From Roseateles chitinivorans (GTDB lineage: Bacteria; Pseudomonadota; Gammaproteobacteria; Burkholderiales; Burkholderiaceae_C), in the NCBI RefSeq assembly GCF_002761755.1, contig NZ_PEOG01000028.1, positions 1-64,000 on the forward strand: a stretch of 64,000 bases of DNA, given 5' to 3'. Positions 56,169 through 64,000 of this stretch are shown piece after piece. The notes under the pieces are model-generated. The model had not been told where the DNA came from. It worked only from the letters and a program-made list of their open reading frames with translations, and did not search any database. Position 1 is the stretch's first letter. Each line of letters starts with the position of its first letter. The translations under genes were made by a program, and so were the position numbers.

Positions 56169-57830
56169 TCAATGGGCATCGGCGGACGGGGCGGACGGCG
56201 GCGCGATCTTGCGCAGCAACGGCACCAGCAGCAGCGCCGCGACGAAGCAGAGCATCACGAGCAGGAAGGCGTCGGAGAAGGTCATGGTCAGCGCCTCGCG
56301 GTAGGTCAGCGACCAGAGCTGGCGCAGCGCCGCGGTGACCGCTTCGCCCGAAGGCAGCGAGGACAGCGGCGCGCCGGCGGACGCGAGGAAGCCGCTCATC
56401 GCCTCGTTGCCGTCATGCAGGCGCTCGGCCAGGCGCTGGAAGTGGAGGTTGGTGCGGTCGTTGAGCACCGTGGCGCAGGCCGCGATGCCGATGGCACCGC
56501 CCAGGTTGCGCATCAGGTTGAACAGTCCCGAGGCCAGCTTGAGCCGCGCCGGTGGCAGTGCACCGAGCGCCAGCGTCACCACCGGCGGCACGCTGAGCTG
56601 CTGCGCCATGCCGCGCAGCGCCTGCGGCAGCAGCAGCTGATGCGCGCCCCAGTCGTGCGTGATCGGCATGAACTCCCACATCGAGAGCGCGAACAGCGCG
56701 AGCCCCGCGAAGAGGATCCAGCGCAGGTCGAAGCGGCTGGCGAGGAAGGCATAGAGCGGGATGCTCATCACCTGGAACACGCCGGTCGAGAACACGGCCA
56801 GGCCGATGTCCAGCGCGCCATAGCCGCGCACGCGGCTGAGGAACAGCGGCGTGAGGTAGATGGTGGCGAAGATGCCGATGCCGGTGATGAACGAGAACAG
56901 GCTGCCGAGCGCGAAGTTGCGGTCCTTGAGCGCCCGCAGGTCCACGATGGGCCGCGCGACGGTCAGGCTGCGCGCGATGAAGGCGATTCCGCTGAGCGCG
57001 GCGGTCCAGGCGGTGATGGCGATCGTCGTGTCGCCGAACCAGTTCCAGCGCGGGCCTTCCTCCAGCGTGTACTCGAGGCAGCCGAGGAACACGGCGAGCA
57101 GCACCATCGACAGGTAGTCGGCGCCCTTGAGCAGCGAGAGGTCCGGCTTGTCCACGCGCACCATCAGCGGGACGACCAGGGTGACGACGAGGCCGGGCAG
57201 CAGGTTGATGTAGAAGAGCCACTGCCACGACAGCATGTCGGTGATCCAGCCGCCGACCACCGGTCCGAGCGTCGGCGCGAGCGAGGCGATCGCGCCGATG
57301 GTGGCTGCGGCGATGACGCGCTGCTTCCCGTCGAAGTACATGAAGGCGGTGGTGAAGACCATCGGGATCATGGAGCCGCCGAGGAAGCCCTGCAGCGCGC
57401 GGAAGGCGATCATGCTCTGGATGTTCCAGGCCAGGCCGCACAGCAGGCTGGTCAGCGTGAAGCCCAGCGCCGAGGCCGCGAACAGCCAGCGCGTGGACAT
57501 CACGCTCGCCAGCCATCCCGACAGCGGGATGACGATGATCTCGGCGATCAGGTAGCTGGTCTGGACCCAGGTGGTGTCGTCGGCGCCGGCGGAGAGGCCG
57601 CCACCGATGTCGCGCAGCGAGGCCGAGACGATCTGGATGTCCAGCAGCGCGATGAACATGCCGATGCACATCGTCGCGAAGGCGAGCACCTTGTCGCGCG
57701 TGCTCAGCTGGGCGATGGGGATGACGTCGTTGGACCAGAAGGCGGGACGCGCACGCGGTGGCGTCGATGCCGATGTCGACGCCGACGTGGACGCCGACGT
57801 GGACGCCGAGGCGGTGAGCGCGGCGCTCAT
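56169..57830 (-). CDS. DHA2-family MFS drug efflux permease (EmrB/QacA type)
   Basis: A 553-aa inner-membrane transporter with fourteen predicted membrane segments. LDIQIVSASLRDIGGGL is a variant of the DHA2 motif, followed by VQTSYLIAEIIVIPLSGWLA and later GFLGGSMIPMVFTT (motif C region). The first 28 residues are a Ser/Thr/Ala repeat (TSASTSASTSAST). It overlaps the preceding HlyD gene by 4 bp (ATGA). Expected to extrude drugs or fatty acids with the adaptor and the NodT lipoprotein. Confidence 0.93.
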   Translation of the reverse strand: MSAALTASASTSASTSASTSASTPPRARPAFWSNDVIPIAQLSTRDKVLAFATMCIGMFIALLDIQIVSASLRDIGGGLSAGADDTTWVQTSYLIAEIIVIPLSGWLASVMSTRWLFAASALGFTLTSLLCGLAWNIQSMIAFRALQGFLGGSMIPMVFTTAFMYFDGKQRVIAAATIGAIASLAPTLGPVVGGWITDMLSWQWLFYINLLPGLVVTLVVPLMVRVDKPDLSLLKGADYLSMVLLAVFLGCLEYTLEEGPRWNWFGDTTIAITAWTAALSGIAFIARSLTVARPIVDLRALKDRNFALGSLFSFITGIGIFATIYLTPLFLSRVRGYGALDIGLAVFSTGVFQVMSIPLYAFLASRFDLRWILFAGLALFALSMWEFMPITHDWGAHQLLLPQALRGMAQQLSVPPVVTLALGALPPARLKLASGLFNLMRNLGGAIGIAACATVLNDRTNLHFQRLAERLHDGNEAMSGFLASAGAPLSSLPSGEAVTAALRQLWSLTYREALTMTFSDAFLLVMLCFVAALLLVPLLRKIAPPSAPSADAH

Positions 57831-58969
57831 GGCAGGCTCGCGGTCTTGGTGGCCGGGGCGGCGCCACTGGCGGCGGTGTCGACCTCGACGAGGACGGACA
57901 GTCCGGGACGCAGCCGGCCGAGGCGGTCGTCCGCGGCGTCGAGCTGGATGCGCACCGGGACGCGCTGGACGATCTTGGTGAAGTTGCCGGTGGCGTTCTC
58001 GGCCGGCAGCACGCTGAACTGCGCGCCCGTCGCGGGCGCCAGACTGCCGAGCCGCCCGTGCATCACGACGCCGGGCCAGGCGTCGGCGCGGATGCGCACC
58101 GGCTGCCCGGCCTGCATGCGGGCGAGCTGGTCCTCCTTGAAGTTGGCGTCGACCCAGAGGCCTCGCGCGGGCACCACCGACATCAGCGGCGTGCCAACGC
58201 CGACATAAGTGCCCAGCCGCGCCTTGCGGTTGCCGATGTAGCCATCGCGCGGCGCGCGCAGTTCGGTGTAGCCGACGTTGAGGCGCGCGAGCTCGCGCTC
58301 GGCCCTCGCTTGATCGAGCGCGGCCTGGGCCTGGCGCTTCTGCGTCGCGATGACGTCGAGCTGCCGCTCCGCGGCGAGTTGCTCGGCGCGGGCGCGGGCG
58401 GAGCCGGCCTGCGCCGTCTTGAAGGCGGCCTCGGCGCGCTGGCTGCTCTCGACCGAGACGGCGGAGCGCCGCACCAGGTCCTGATAGCGGGCGAAGTCGT
58501 CGCGGGCGCGCTGTTCCTCGGCGGAGGCGGCGGCGATGCCGGCGCTCGCCTTGGCGATCACCGCCTGCTGCAGCGCGGCCGCCGCAGCGAGATTGGCGAT
58601 CGCGGCCTCCTGCGCCTCGACGGCGCCGGTCGCGCGCTGCAGCGCGGCGTCGTAGTCGCGTGCGTCGATGCGGGCCAGCAGGTCGCCAGCGTGCACGAAC
58701 TGGTTGTCGGTGACCGGCAGCTCGGCGATGTAGCCGCCGACCTTCGCGCCGACCACGGTGACGTCGCCGCCGACGTAGGCGTCATCGGTCTCTTCATGGA
58801 AGCGGCCGGTGGTCCACCAGTGCGCGCCATAGGCGGCGGCCACGAGCACGGCGGCGGTCAACGCTGCCCACGACAGCGCGGTGCGGCCCAACGGCCTGCG
58901 GGCTCCCGCCGAGGGAACCGGTGCCGGGGAAGCGGCCGTGGGGGTGGGGGCTGGGGAAGGGGCGGTCAT
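57827..58969 (-). CDS. HlyD/EmrA-type membrane-fusion protein
   Basis: A 380-aa periplasmic adaptor. One N-terminal membrane segment (ALSWAALTAAVLVAAAYGAHWW), then the lipoyl-like half TDDAYVGGDVTVVGAKVGGYIAELPVTDNQFVHAGDLLARID, a long coiled-coil hairpin (about 110-215) and the second lipoyl half (VGYTELRAPRDGYIGNRKARLGTYVGVG). The start at 58969 is favoured by CCGGAGCCCGCC in front; ATG 58984 is an alternative. First gene of the operon, divergent from the hxlR-type regulator. Confidence 0.93.
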   Translation of the reverse strand: MTAPSPAPTPTAASPAPVPSAGARRPLGRTALSWAALTAAVLVAAAYGAHWWTTGRFHEETDDAYVGGDVTVVGAKVGGYIAELPVTDNQFVHAGDLLARIDARDYDAALQRATGAVEAQEAAIANLAAAAALQQAVIAKASAGIAAASAEEQRARDDFARYQDLVRRSAVSVESSQRAEAAFKTAQAGSARARAEQLAAERQLDVIATQKRQAQAALDQARAERELARLNVGYTELRAPRDGYIGNRKARLGTYVGVGTPLMSVVPARGLWVDANFKEDQLARMQAGQPVRIRADAWPGVVMHGRLGSLAPATGAQFSVLPAENATGNFTKIVQRVPVRIQLDAADDRLGRLRPGLSVLVEVDTAASGAAPATKTASLP

Positions 58970-59032
58970 GGCGGGCTCCGGCATCGAAGGCCCGCCGGGG
59001 CGGCGGGCGATGGGGCGGACTATAGGAACGTC

Positions 59033-59049
59033 ACTTTCATGATGGAAGT
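59033..59049. promoter_or_regulatory. Probable HxlR operator 1
   Basis: ACTTTCATGATGGAAGT, a 17-bp inverted repeat (8+1+8, one mismatch), next to the efflux operon. A TATAGT hexamer lies on the minus strand just beyond it (59026-59021), so binding here could block that operon's promoter. Confidence 0.65.
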
Positions 59050-59088
59050 AACTGGATGCGGAATGCACTGTTCCAGATTCGTCAACTT

Positions 59089-59105
59089 ACTTCCATGATG
59101 GAAGT
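59089..59105. promoter_or_regulatory. Probable HxlR operator 2
   Basis: ACTTCCATGATGGAAGT, a perfect 17-bp palindrome, 56 bp from operator 1 centre to centre and 37 bp before the regulator's start codon. It would serve autoregulation. Confidence 0.7.
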
Positions 59106-59142
59106 CAGTGAGAATCGCCGGGGCAACCCAAGGAGACCGCCG

Positions 59143-59643
59143 ATGCGCCGCACGAGCTTTGAGGAGATGGCCTGCCCGGTGGCACGCACGGCCGACATGC
59201 TGGGCGACAGCTGGAGCGTGCTGATCTTGCGCGAGGTGTTTTATGGACATCACCGCTTCGACGAGTTCGTGACCGAGCTCGGCATTCCCTCCAACACGCT
59301 GACGCGGCGGCTGGCGGAGCTGGTGGATCGGGGCCTGCTGGAGAAGCGGCCCTACAGCGAGAGGCCGCCGCGCTTCGAGTACGTGCTGACGCCCAAGGGC
59401 CGCGATCTGCGGCCGGTGATGCTGGCGCTGCTGACCTGGGGCAACCGGCATGCGCCGCTGAAGGGCAAGCCCGTGCGGCTCATCGACACGGAGACCGGCG
59501 AGCCAGTGGAACTGCAACTGATCGATGCCCGGACGGGCAAGGCGATCGGGCCGCAGCACAAGGTGGAGCGGCGCTCGGCCGCGCCGCGGCGCGTCGAGCT
59601 GTTCGACTTCGATGGGGAAGCGAAGGACGGCGCGGACGAGTAG
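59143..59643 (+). CDS. HxlR family winged-helix repressor
   Basis: A 166-aa regulator. The HxlR core is clear: CPVARTADMLGDSWSVLILREVFYGHHRFDEF, then ELGIPSNTLTRRLAELVDRGLLEKRPYSERPPRFEYVLTPKGRDL. A C-terminal extension of about 60 residues follows. The ATG at 59143 has AAGGAG eight bases upstream; a frame starting at 59056 would run through operator 2 and is rejected. It diverges from the efflux operon and very likely controls it. Confidence 0.93.
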   Translation: MRRTSFEEMACPVARTADMLGDSWSVLILREVFYGHHRFDEFVTELGIPSNTLTRRLAELVDRGLLEKRPYSERPPRFEYVLTPKGRDLRPVMLALLTWGNRHAPLKGKPVRLIDTETGEPVELQLIDARTGKAIGPQHKVERRSAAPRRVELFDFDGEAKDGADE

Positions 59644-59670
59644 CGCCGACAGGCGCTCGTGGCGAGGGCT

Positions 59671-60300
59671 TCAGCGCTGCACCAGCGCGAGCTTCGCGCC
59701 CAGGCCGACGAAGGCGGCGGCGAAGCCGCGTCGCATCCAGCGCAGCACGCGCGGGCGGGCGAGCACGCGGTCGCGCATCGCGGCGGCGAAGACGCCATAG
59801 ACCGCGAAGATGGCGAAGGTCATCGCCATGAAGACGAGGGAGAGCTCGAGCATCAACGGCGTCGGGTGGGGTTCGTCGCGCGCGATGAACTGCGGCAGGA
59901 AGGCGACGAAGAAGATCGACAGCTTGGGGTTGAGCAGATTCACCAGCACAGCGTGGGCGACGATCTCGCGCGTGGAGCGGTGCGGGCCGGCGGTATCGAT
60001 GGCGAGCGCGCCGCGCTCCCGCAGCGACATCCAGGCCATGTAGAGCAGGTAGGCGACCCCGGCGTACTTCACGAGGTCGAAGGCGAGGGCGCTTGCATGC
60101 AGCAGCGCGGCCAGGCCGGTGATCGCGGCCAGCATGTGCGGCACGATGCCCAGCGTGCAGCCGAAGGCGGCCGCGAGCGCGGCGCGCGCCCCGCTGGACA
60201 GGCCGGCGGCGAGCGTCACCAGCGCACCGGTGCCGGGCGAGGCGACGACGATCAGCGAGGTGATCAGGAACTCGGGATTGGAGAGCGAGGAGAAGGGCAC
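59671..60300 (-). CDS. LysE family exporter
   Basis: A 209-aa inner-membrane protein with about six hydrophobic segments. FLITSLIVVASPGTGALVTLAAGLSSGARAAL is the LysE/RhtB N-terminal signature. Family members export amino acids or related compounds. It lies 96 bp downstream of the AraC-type gene on the same strand, a common regulator-exporter arrangement. Confidence 0.92.
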   Translation of the reverse strand: MPFSSLSNPEFLITSLIVVASPGTGALVTLAAGLSSGARAALAAAFGCTLGIVPHMLAAITGLAALLHASALAFDLVKYAGVAYLLYMAWMSLRERGALAIDTAGPHRSTREIVAHAVLVNLLNPKLSIFFVAFLPQFIARDEPHPTPLMLELSLVFMAMTFAIFAVYGVFAAAMRDRVLARPRVLRWMRRGFAAAFVGLGAKLALVQR

Positions 60301-60396
60301 GGCGGGCCTCGGCAGGGTGGCGATGGGAGGCCAATGGTCGGGCCGCGTCCAGGACGCGTCTTGGACGAAATTGCAGCGTCGCGAAGGCGGAGCCGG

Positions 60397-61215
60397 TCAG
60401 CGCAGTGCGGCGGCGTAGGCGCCCGGCGCGATGCCGAAGCAGCGCACGAAATGGCGCGTCAGGTGGCTCTGGTCGAAGAAGCCGCTGGCGGCGGCGACCT
60501 CGGCCAGCGGCGTGCCCTGGCCGATCAGCCGGCGGGCGCGTTGCAGCCGGCGCTGGACCAGGTAGGCATGCGGCGGCAGGCCGGTGGCGCGGGTGAAGCC
60601 ACGCAGGAACTGGAAGCGGCTCAGTCCGGCCTCCTGGGCGAGGGCTTCCAGGCTGACGGGCGTCGAGAGGTCGTCGTCCAGGCGCGCACGGGCGAGCGCA
60701 ATGCCGGCCGGGATCGCGGGCGGTGCCGACGCACGCGGACGCAGCAGCGACTGCAACAGGAGCAGCAGCGCGGCATCAGCCTGCAGCGTCTCGACCGCGC
60801 CGGACGGCGTGGACGCCATCGCGTGGAAAAGCGCCTCGAAGCGGGCGGCGATGCGGTCGTCGTGCAGGGTGGGGCGGTGGAACTCGACGTCGCCGGGCGA
60901 GCCGCCGGTGGGGTGGTCGACCGCGATATCGGCGACCAGGTCGAGGACGATGGCCGGCGCGAGGTAGAGCATGCGCCAGGTCCGGCCATGGTCGCCCAGC
61001 GGCAGGCCGTCGTGGACTTCACCAGGATTGACGGTGATGACATCGCCGGCGACGGACTCGACCATGCCGCGCCCGCTGGCGGTGCGCTGCGCGCCGCGGT
61101 CGATGCGCCCGATGCCGAATTCATCGTGGATGTGTCGCGGGAACGCGCGCGCCGTGTCGGCCAGGACGACGTCGATGCCGGGCAGCGGGCAGGGAAGACG
61201 GGTGAAGGCAGGCAT
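60397..61215 (-). CDS. AraC family transcriptional regulator
   Basis: A 272-aa regulator. The N-terminal cupin-like ligand domain (about 1-150; HIHDEFGIGRIDRGAQRT) is followed by two helix-turn-helix units (SLEALAQEAGLSRFQFLRGFTRATGLPPHAYL and LAEVAAASGFFDQSHLTRHFVRCFGIAPGAY). Probably controls the LysE-type exporter downstream. Confidence 0.93.
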   Translation of the reverse strand: MPAFTRLPCPLPGIDVVLADTARAFPRHIHDEFGIGRIDRGAQRTASGRGMVESVAGDVITVNPGEVHDGLPLGDHGRTWRMLYLAPAIVLDLVADIAVDHPTGGSPGDVEFHRPTLHDDRIAARFEALFHAMASTPSGAVETLQADAALLLLLQSLLRPRASAPPAIPAGIALARARLDDDLSTPVSLEALAQEAGLSRFQFLRGFTRATGLPPHAYLVQRRLQRARRLIGQGTPLAEVAAASGFFDQSHLTRHFVRCFGIAPGAYAAALR

Positions 61216-61285
61216 GAGGCGGGCGGTGGGTGCTGCGACTCTAGCAAGCCTGGACTCCGGCCAGTGAACGGCCGCAGCGCCCGGG

Positions 61286-61714
61286 TCAGGTCCGGTCGAG
61301 CAGGCTCAGCGTCCGCTGATCCGGCTGGCCGTCGAAGTAGCGATCCAGCGCTTCGATGAACACGGCCTCGTCGCCCGATGCCTTCGCGAAGAGCGTCAGC
61401 GACGAGCGGAACTTCATCGCGTCGACCGCGCCGAGGATCTGCTCGGCGGTCTTGTTGCGATGGGTGTTCATCAGCGCCACGCACTCGCGCAGGCGTGGTC
61501 CGAGGACTTCGTGATTCAGGTAGGCGACGGCCTCGTCGAGCGATTCGATGCCGTAGAACTGCGCGGTGCTGCTCACCCCGAGCCCGCGGAGCTGAGGGAA
61601 GAAGTACCACATCCAGTGACTGAGCTTGCGACCACGTTTGAGCTCGTCGAGAACGTCGGCGAGCTGCCGGGACTGGGCGTCGAGGAAGCGTTGGAGGTCG
61701 AAGGGCGAGGGCAT
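61286..61714 (-). CDS. DUF1810 family protein
   Basis: A 142-aa soluble protein. FDLQRFLDAQSRQLADVLDELKRGRKLSHWMWYFFPQLRGLG (about 5-46) is the DUF1810 signature. Distant relatives are calpastatin-like; function unknown in bacteria. Good length match. Borders the AT-richer region to the right. Confidence 0.92.
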   Translation of the reverse strand: MPSPFDLQRFLDAQSRQLADVLDELKRGRKLSHWMWYFFPQLRGLGVSSTAQFYGIESLDEAVAYLNHEVLGPRLRECVALMNTHRNKTAEQILGAVDAMKFRSSLTLFAKASGDEAVFIEALDRYFDGQPDQRTLSLLDRT

Positions 61715-61900
61715 GAGTCGGAGGTGGCAAGTGGCCGTCCCAGGCGGGCAGCCACACTGGTCGGCTTCCGGCGCCCATGGAGTTGACAGGCCTAAGGGGA
61801 AGAATGAGCGGGGCTTCCCTCCTAGGTAGGAAGGGTTCTCACCGAAGCCTGCGCTGCGCCATATACATACCCTCCATAATTGTTAACAAGGGGGGAAATG

Positions 61901-62746
61901 ATGAAAATCGTAAAAGTGCTCATTCCACTGCTTTTCTTGGTCGTGGAACAGTCCTTTAGCACCGGTGCCGCCGCAGCTCCGGCGACGTCCCTAGCCGCAC
62001 ATAAACAACTGCCCGAGCCTGTTTACACCAAAAGGCCTGCGAGCTTTGCGAAGAATCCGTTAAGCATAAAATTCTTGGCAGAGCAAAAGAGATTGCGAGG
62101 TGCATCTCTACGTGGGCGTTGGCCTTTCAATGCAACCGCCGGTGTATTAAGTGATAACTGCGAGCTGACCCCGTCCGCCGACGAGTGCGGTGGTACGGTG
62201 GAAAGCTATTCCTGGGAGATTTCCTATTTTGATGGTATATCCTCCTCCTACGATACTGCGTATGTCGAATTAGAAAAGGTTGAAGTAAATGGTCGACGGA
62301 GCTGTTCGAGTTCGGTGGCTACCAGCTACGGATCGTCCTTCGAGGTTTGTGGTGTCCTGATTTATGCCGATGCGACGTTTTCTGGTATGAATAGTATTGA
62401 TTTCGGCGGCATTGTGGAGTTGATAAAAACGGTGAAGGAATGGGTGACTCCTGAACCTCCGAAAAAGCTCGTTAAATGCATTTTTGACCCAGAGGTCGCA
62501 GCTGGACATCCGGGATGGAATCTCACTCGAGATGCGAGAGATGGGTATGGCTATGCGGAGCTGACCTTCATGCGAATCTACGGAGGCGCCTTGCCCGGAA
62601 TACATAATCTGGAGCGGGTGGATGTAAAATACCCCGACGGACTTGTGTTCACTTTTAACATCCTGTGGGTTGGCGAGCAGGCGGTTGAATTGTTCAACCC
62701 GGTTCTAAATGAGGCAATTGCGACAGGTGAAAATACATGCGTCTAA
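61901..62746 (+). CDS. Exported Cys-rich protein of unknown function, foreign-looking
   Basis: A 281-aa protein. MKIVKVLIPLLFLVVEQSFSTGAAAAPA is a signal peptide with likely cleavage near AAA-AP. The mature chain has six Cys (CELTPSADEC, CSSS, VCGV, VKCIF and the terminal ENTCV), so disulfide bonds are likely. No family recognised. Base composition and codons (AAA, TTA, ATA) are clearly more AT-rich than in neighbours. The ATG at 61901 has AAGGGGGG five bases ahead; ATG 61898 would be too close to it. It overlaps the next gene by 10 bp. Confidence 0.8.
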   Translation: MKIVKVLIPLLFLVVEQSFSTGAAAAPATSLAAHKQLPEPVYTKRPASFAKNPLSIKFLAEQKRLRGASLRGRWPFNATAGVLSDNCELTPSADECGGTVESYSWEISYFDGISSSYDTAYVELEKVEVNGRRSCSSSVATSYGSSFEVCGVLIYADATFSGMNSIDFGGIVELIKTVKEWVTPEPPKKLVKCIFDPEVAAGHPGWNLTRDARDGYGYAELTFMRIYGGALPGIHNLERVDVKYPDGLVFTFNILWVGEQAVELFNPVLNEAIATGENTCV

Positions 62747-63672
62747 GGCAGCGTTGGCTTTGGTTGATCGCGATATGCGTCGGAAGCGCCGCGTTCGGCG
62801 GCTGGAGGTTGGTCGACCGAGAGGAAGTCGATCATCCGGAGAGGACGTCGACACCGACTGAAGGTCGCTCTCATGAAGCGGCTATGAACCTCAAAATTGA
62901 GGCGGGAACGACTTCGGCGCAGGTCCTCACAGCGCCCCGTCCGAACGAGAATACGTCGGCAACTTTGGCGAAGGGCATGCTTGACCCCAACCCTCTTGCG
63001 TTCGTTACCCAGCAGCACGCCTTAGCTAAGCCAGGTTCATTCGCGAACGCCGAGCAAGTGACATACCAATGCAGAGAGGCCAATCAGCACGCAGCTAAGG
63101 CTCGTGTGGAAGATGCAGTGGCGCGAGCGGTTTCGTTGGGCAGGGACCCTGCGGCTTTCCAAGCACGCTTTATTCAGGCGCAACAAGCAGTGCGAAGCCG
63201 TTGTGGGGATTTTCGCCATGAAGTGCCCGCAGACCGTCCATTAGAAGTCGATGCTTACGCAACGAAATTTAGTAAGGCTCGGTCAGGCCTATTTAAGATG
63301 GACGAGGATTTCGCCGCTAATCTGATTGAACTTGCTAGCCAAGGACAAATGGCGTCTGCATATTTTTCCCTTGCGATCTTGCCGAGGTTCCAAGGTGAAA
63401 GTTTCTCTTCGCCTGAAGATAAAGCCATTTTTCGAGAAGCTGTCCGGTTGGCAGCGTTTAAGGCGACTTCGGTGGATGGCGACCAAGGTAACGACTTACG
63501 AACGCTCACAGCCTGTCTGGCGACGGGCGTATGTGACGGATCGTTCGAATCTTATGCTCTCATCAATTGGCCGGAGGGCTCGGTACAGCGCGAGAAGGCG
63601 TTAGCCCTTTCGAAACGTATGGAGGCCGTATTTCGCGCGAACGATATCCGCGCCTGGATCGAAAGGCAATAA
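62737..63672 (+). CDS. Membrane-anchored or secreted protein of unknown function, partner of the previous gene
   Basis: A 311-aa protein with one N-terminal hydrophobic segment (LWLIAICVGSAAFGGW) after a positive MRLRQRW, so anchored or secreted. A low-complexity linker follows (about 30-85), then a mainly helical domain (YQCREANQHAAKARVEDAVARAVSLG to the end) with Cys pairs YQC...RSRC and LTACLATGVC. No family recognised; the helical part vaguely recalls repeat-type domains. The overlap with the previous gene and the same AT-richer composition suggest the pair arrived and works together. Confidence 0.78.
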   Translation: MRLRQRWLWLIAICVGSAAFGGWRLVDREEVDHPERTSTPTEGRSHEAAMNLKIEAGTTSAQVLTAPRPNENTSATLAKGMLDPNPLAFVTQQHALAKPGSFANAEQVTYQCREANQHAAKARVEDAVARAVSLGRDPAAFQARFIQAQQAVRSRCGDFRHEVPADRPLEVDAYATKFSKARSGLFKMDEDFAANLIELASQGQMASAYFSLAILPRFQGESFSSPEDKAIFREAVRLAAFKATSVDGDQGNDLRTLTACLATGVCDGSFESYALINWPEGSVQREKALALSKRMEAVFRANDIRAWIERQ

Positions 63673-63891
63673 GCACGCCGCTACGATGGATGCAGAGTAA
63701 AGAATGAGGGGCAGCAAGGGCAGCAGGTGTAGCGGCCTCACCGTGGTGTAGGGACGCATTTCGCGCATCACTATTTCGCCATGAGAGCCGAGCTAAAACC
63801 CGAGCACTGAAATTTCCGACATCCAAGGACATGCCCCGGGTCGCAGGCCTGCCTAGGCATATTGGGGACATCGGGTACGAAAGCCCGAAAT

Positions 63892-63916
63892 AAAAAAACC
63901 GCCTCCCGGCGGTTTT
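63892..63916 (-). terminator. Intrinsic terminator of the SRP RNA gene
   Basis: On the minus strand AAAACCGCC - GGGA - GGCGGTTTT is followed by TTTATTTC, a strong Rho-independent terminator just past the 3' end of the SRP RNA. The plus-strand side also has a T run, so it could act both ways. Confidence 0.85.
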
Positions 63917-63926
63917 CACTTGAATG

Positions 63927-64000
63927 AGGTTGACGAGCCTTACCCTCGGCACTGGTCACAACGGTTAGGGCTGCTTGGTTCCCCACCTGACCCGGTTGGC
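63927..64000 (-). ncRNA. ffs: Signal recognition particle RNA (4.5S), 5' part outside the window
   Basis: Reading leftward from the window edge, the conserved SRP domain IV is unmistakable at 63991-63970: GTCAGGT, the GGAA tetraloop, then AAGCAGC. It binds Ffh for co-translational targeting. The 3' arm continues to about 63927; the exact end is estimated, and the 5' arm lies beyond base 64000. Confidence 0.85.

Noticed and set aside
63771..63986. Small minus-strand open frame of 71 codons near the window end
   Set aside because: It overlaps the SRP RNA and its terminator; the RNA explains the conservation.

Overview
The window looks like one chromosomal stretch of a high-GC betaproteobacterium of the order Burkholderiales. 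A Roseateles/Mitsuaria-like organism is my best guess, but that is inference. The housekeeping genes are of the expected types (dnaG, H-NS, argA, rpoZ, gmk, yicC, rph, rdgB, hemW, cheR-cheD-cheB, radC, ispH, serS, a tRNA-Ser and the SRP RNA), and ribosome binding sites and intrinsic terminators are easy to read. No insertion sequence, integrase, prophage structural gene, CRISPR array or rRNA was seen.

Layout. 1-6.8 kb: 5' part of dnaG, a membrane GGDEF-EAL protein, an H-NS-type protein, YggX, ArgA and a VOC protein. 6.9-15.3 kb: HrpA, then two overlapping genes of the same architecture. The first is a pseudokinase-HDOD protein and the second an intact Ser/Thr kinase-HDOD-GAF protein. 15.5-20.1 kb: two tandem paralogous lipoproteins, one with a (Gly-Thr)n linker, a small YXWGXW-like lipoprotein, a GST, a DUF4287 protein and a GH46 chitosanase-like protein. 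20.1-24.7 kb: amidohydrolase, UPF1-like helicase, rpoZ and gmk. 24.7-32.7 kb: an accessory block lying between gmk and yicC, which are usually close neighbours in this order. It holds a flavin monooxygenase, a 3-methyladenine DNA glycosylase and, most interestingly, a six-gene leftward cluster: GH108 muramidase, two DUF2589 proteins, two small proteins of unknown function and a multi-pass membrane protein. That cluster faces a NarL-type regulator at one end and a small divergent gene at the other.

32.8-38.2 kb: yicC, a kinase/PP2C phosphatase pair, rph, rdgB and hemW. 38.2-49.8 kb: a LysR regulator, a chemotaxis adaptation trio (cheR-cheD-cheB), a diguanylate cyclase overlapping a FlhG/MinD-like ATPase, truncated haemoglobin, Smr and RadC, FKBP PPIase and IspH, SerS and tRNA-Ser(CGA). 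50-59.7 kb: a stand-alone receiver protein, a mercuric-reductase-like flavoprotein, a lone GT4-type N-terminal domain behind a 9-bp minisatellite, a secreted low-complexity protein, and an EmrA/EmrB/NodT drug-efflux operon with an EamA permease. A divergent HxlR repressor controls that operon, with two matching palindromic operators in between. 59.7-64 kb: LysE exporter, AraC regulator, DUF1810, then two overlapping AT-richer genes of unknown function that look acquired, and finally the 3' part of the SRP RNA gene (ffs) with its terminator.

The best candidates for something undescribed are the DUF2589/muramidase cluster (27.3-32.7 kb), the pseudokinase/kinase HDOD pair (11.0-15.3 kb), the tandem lipoproteins with matching terminators (15.5-17.6 kb) and the foreign-looking exported pair at 61.9-63.7 kb.
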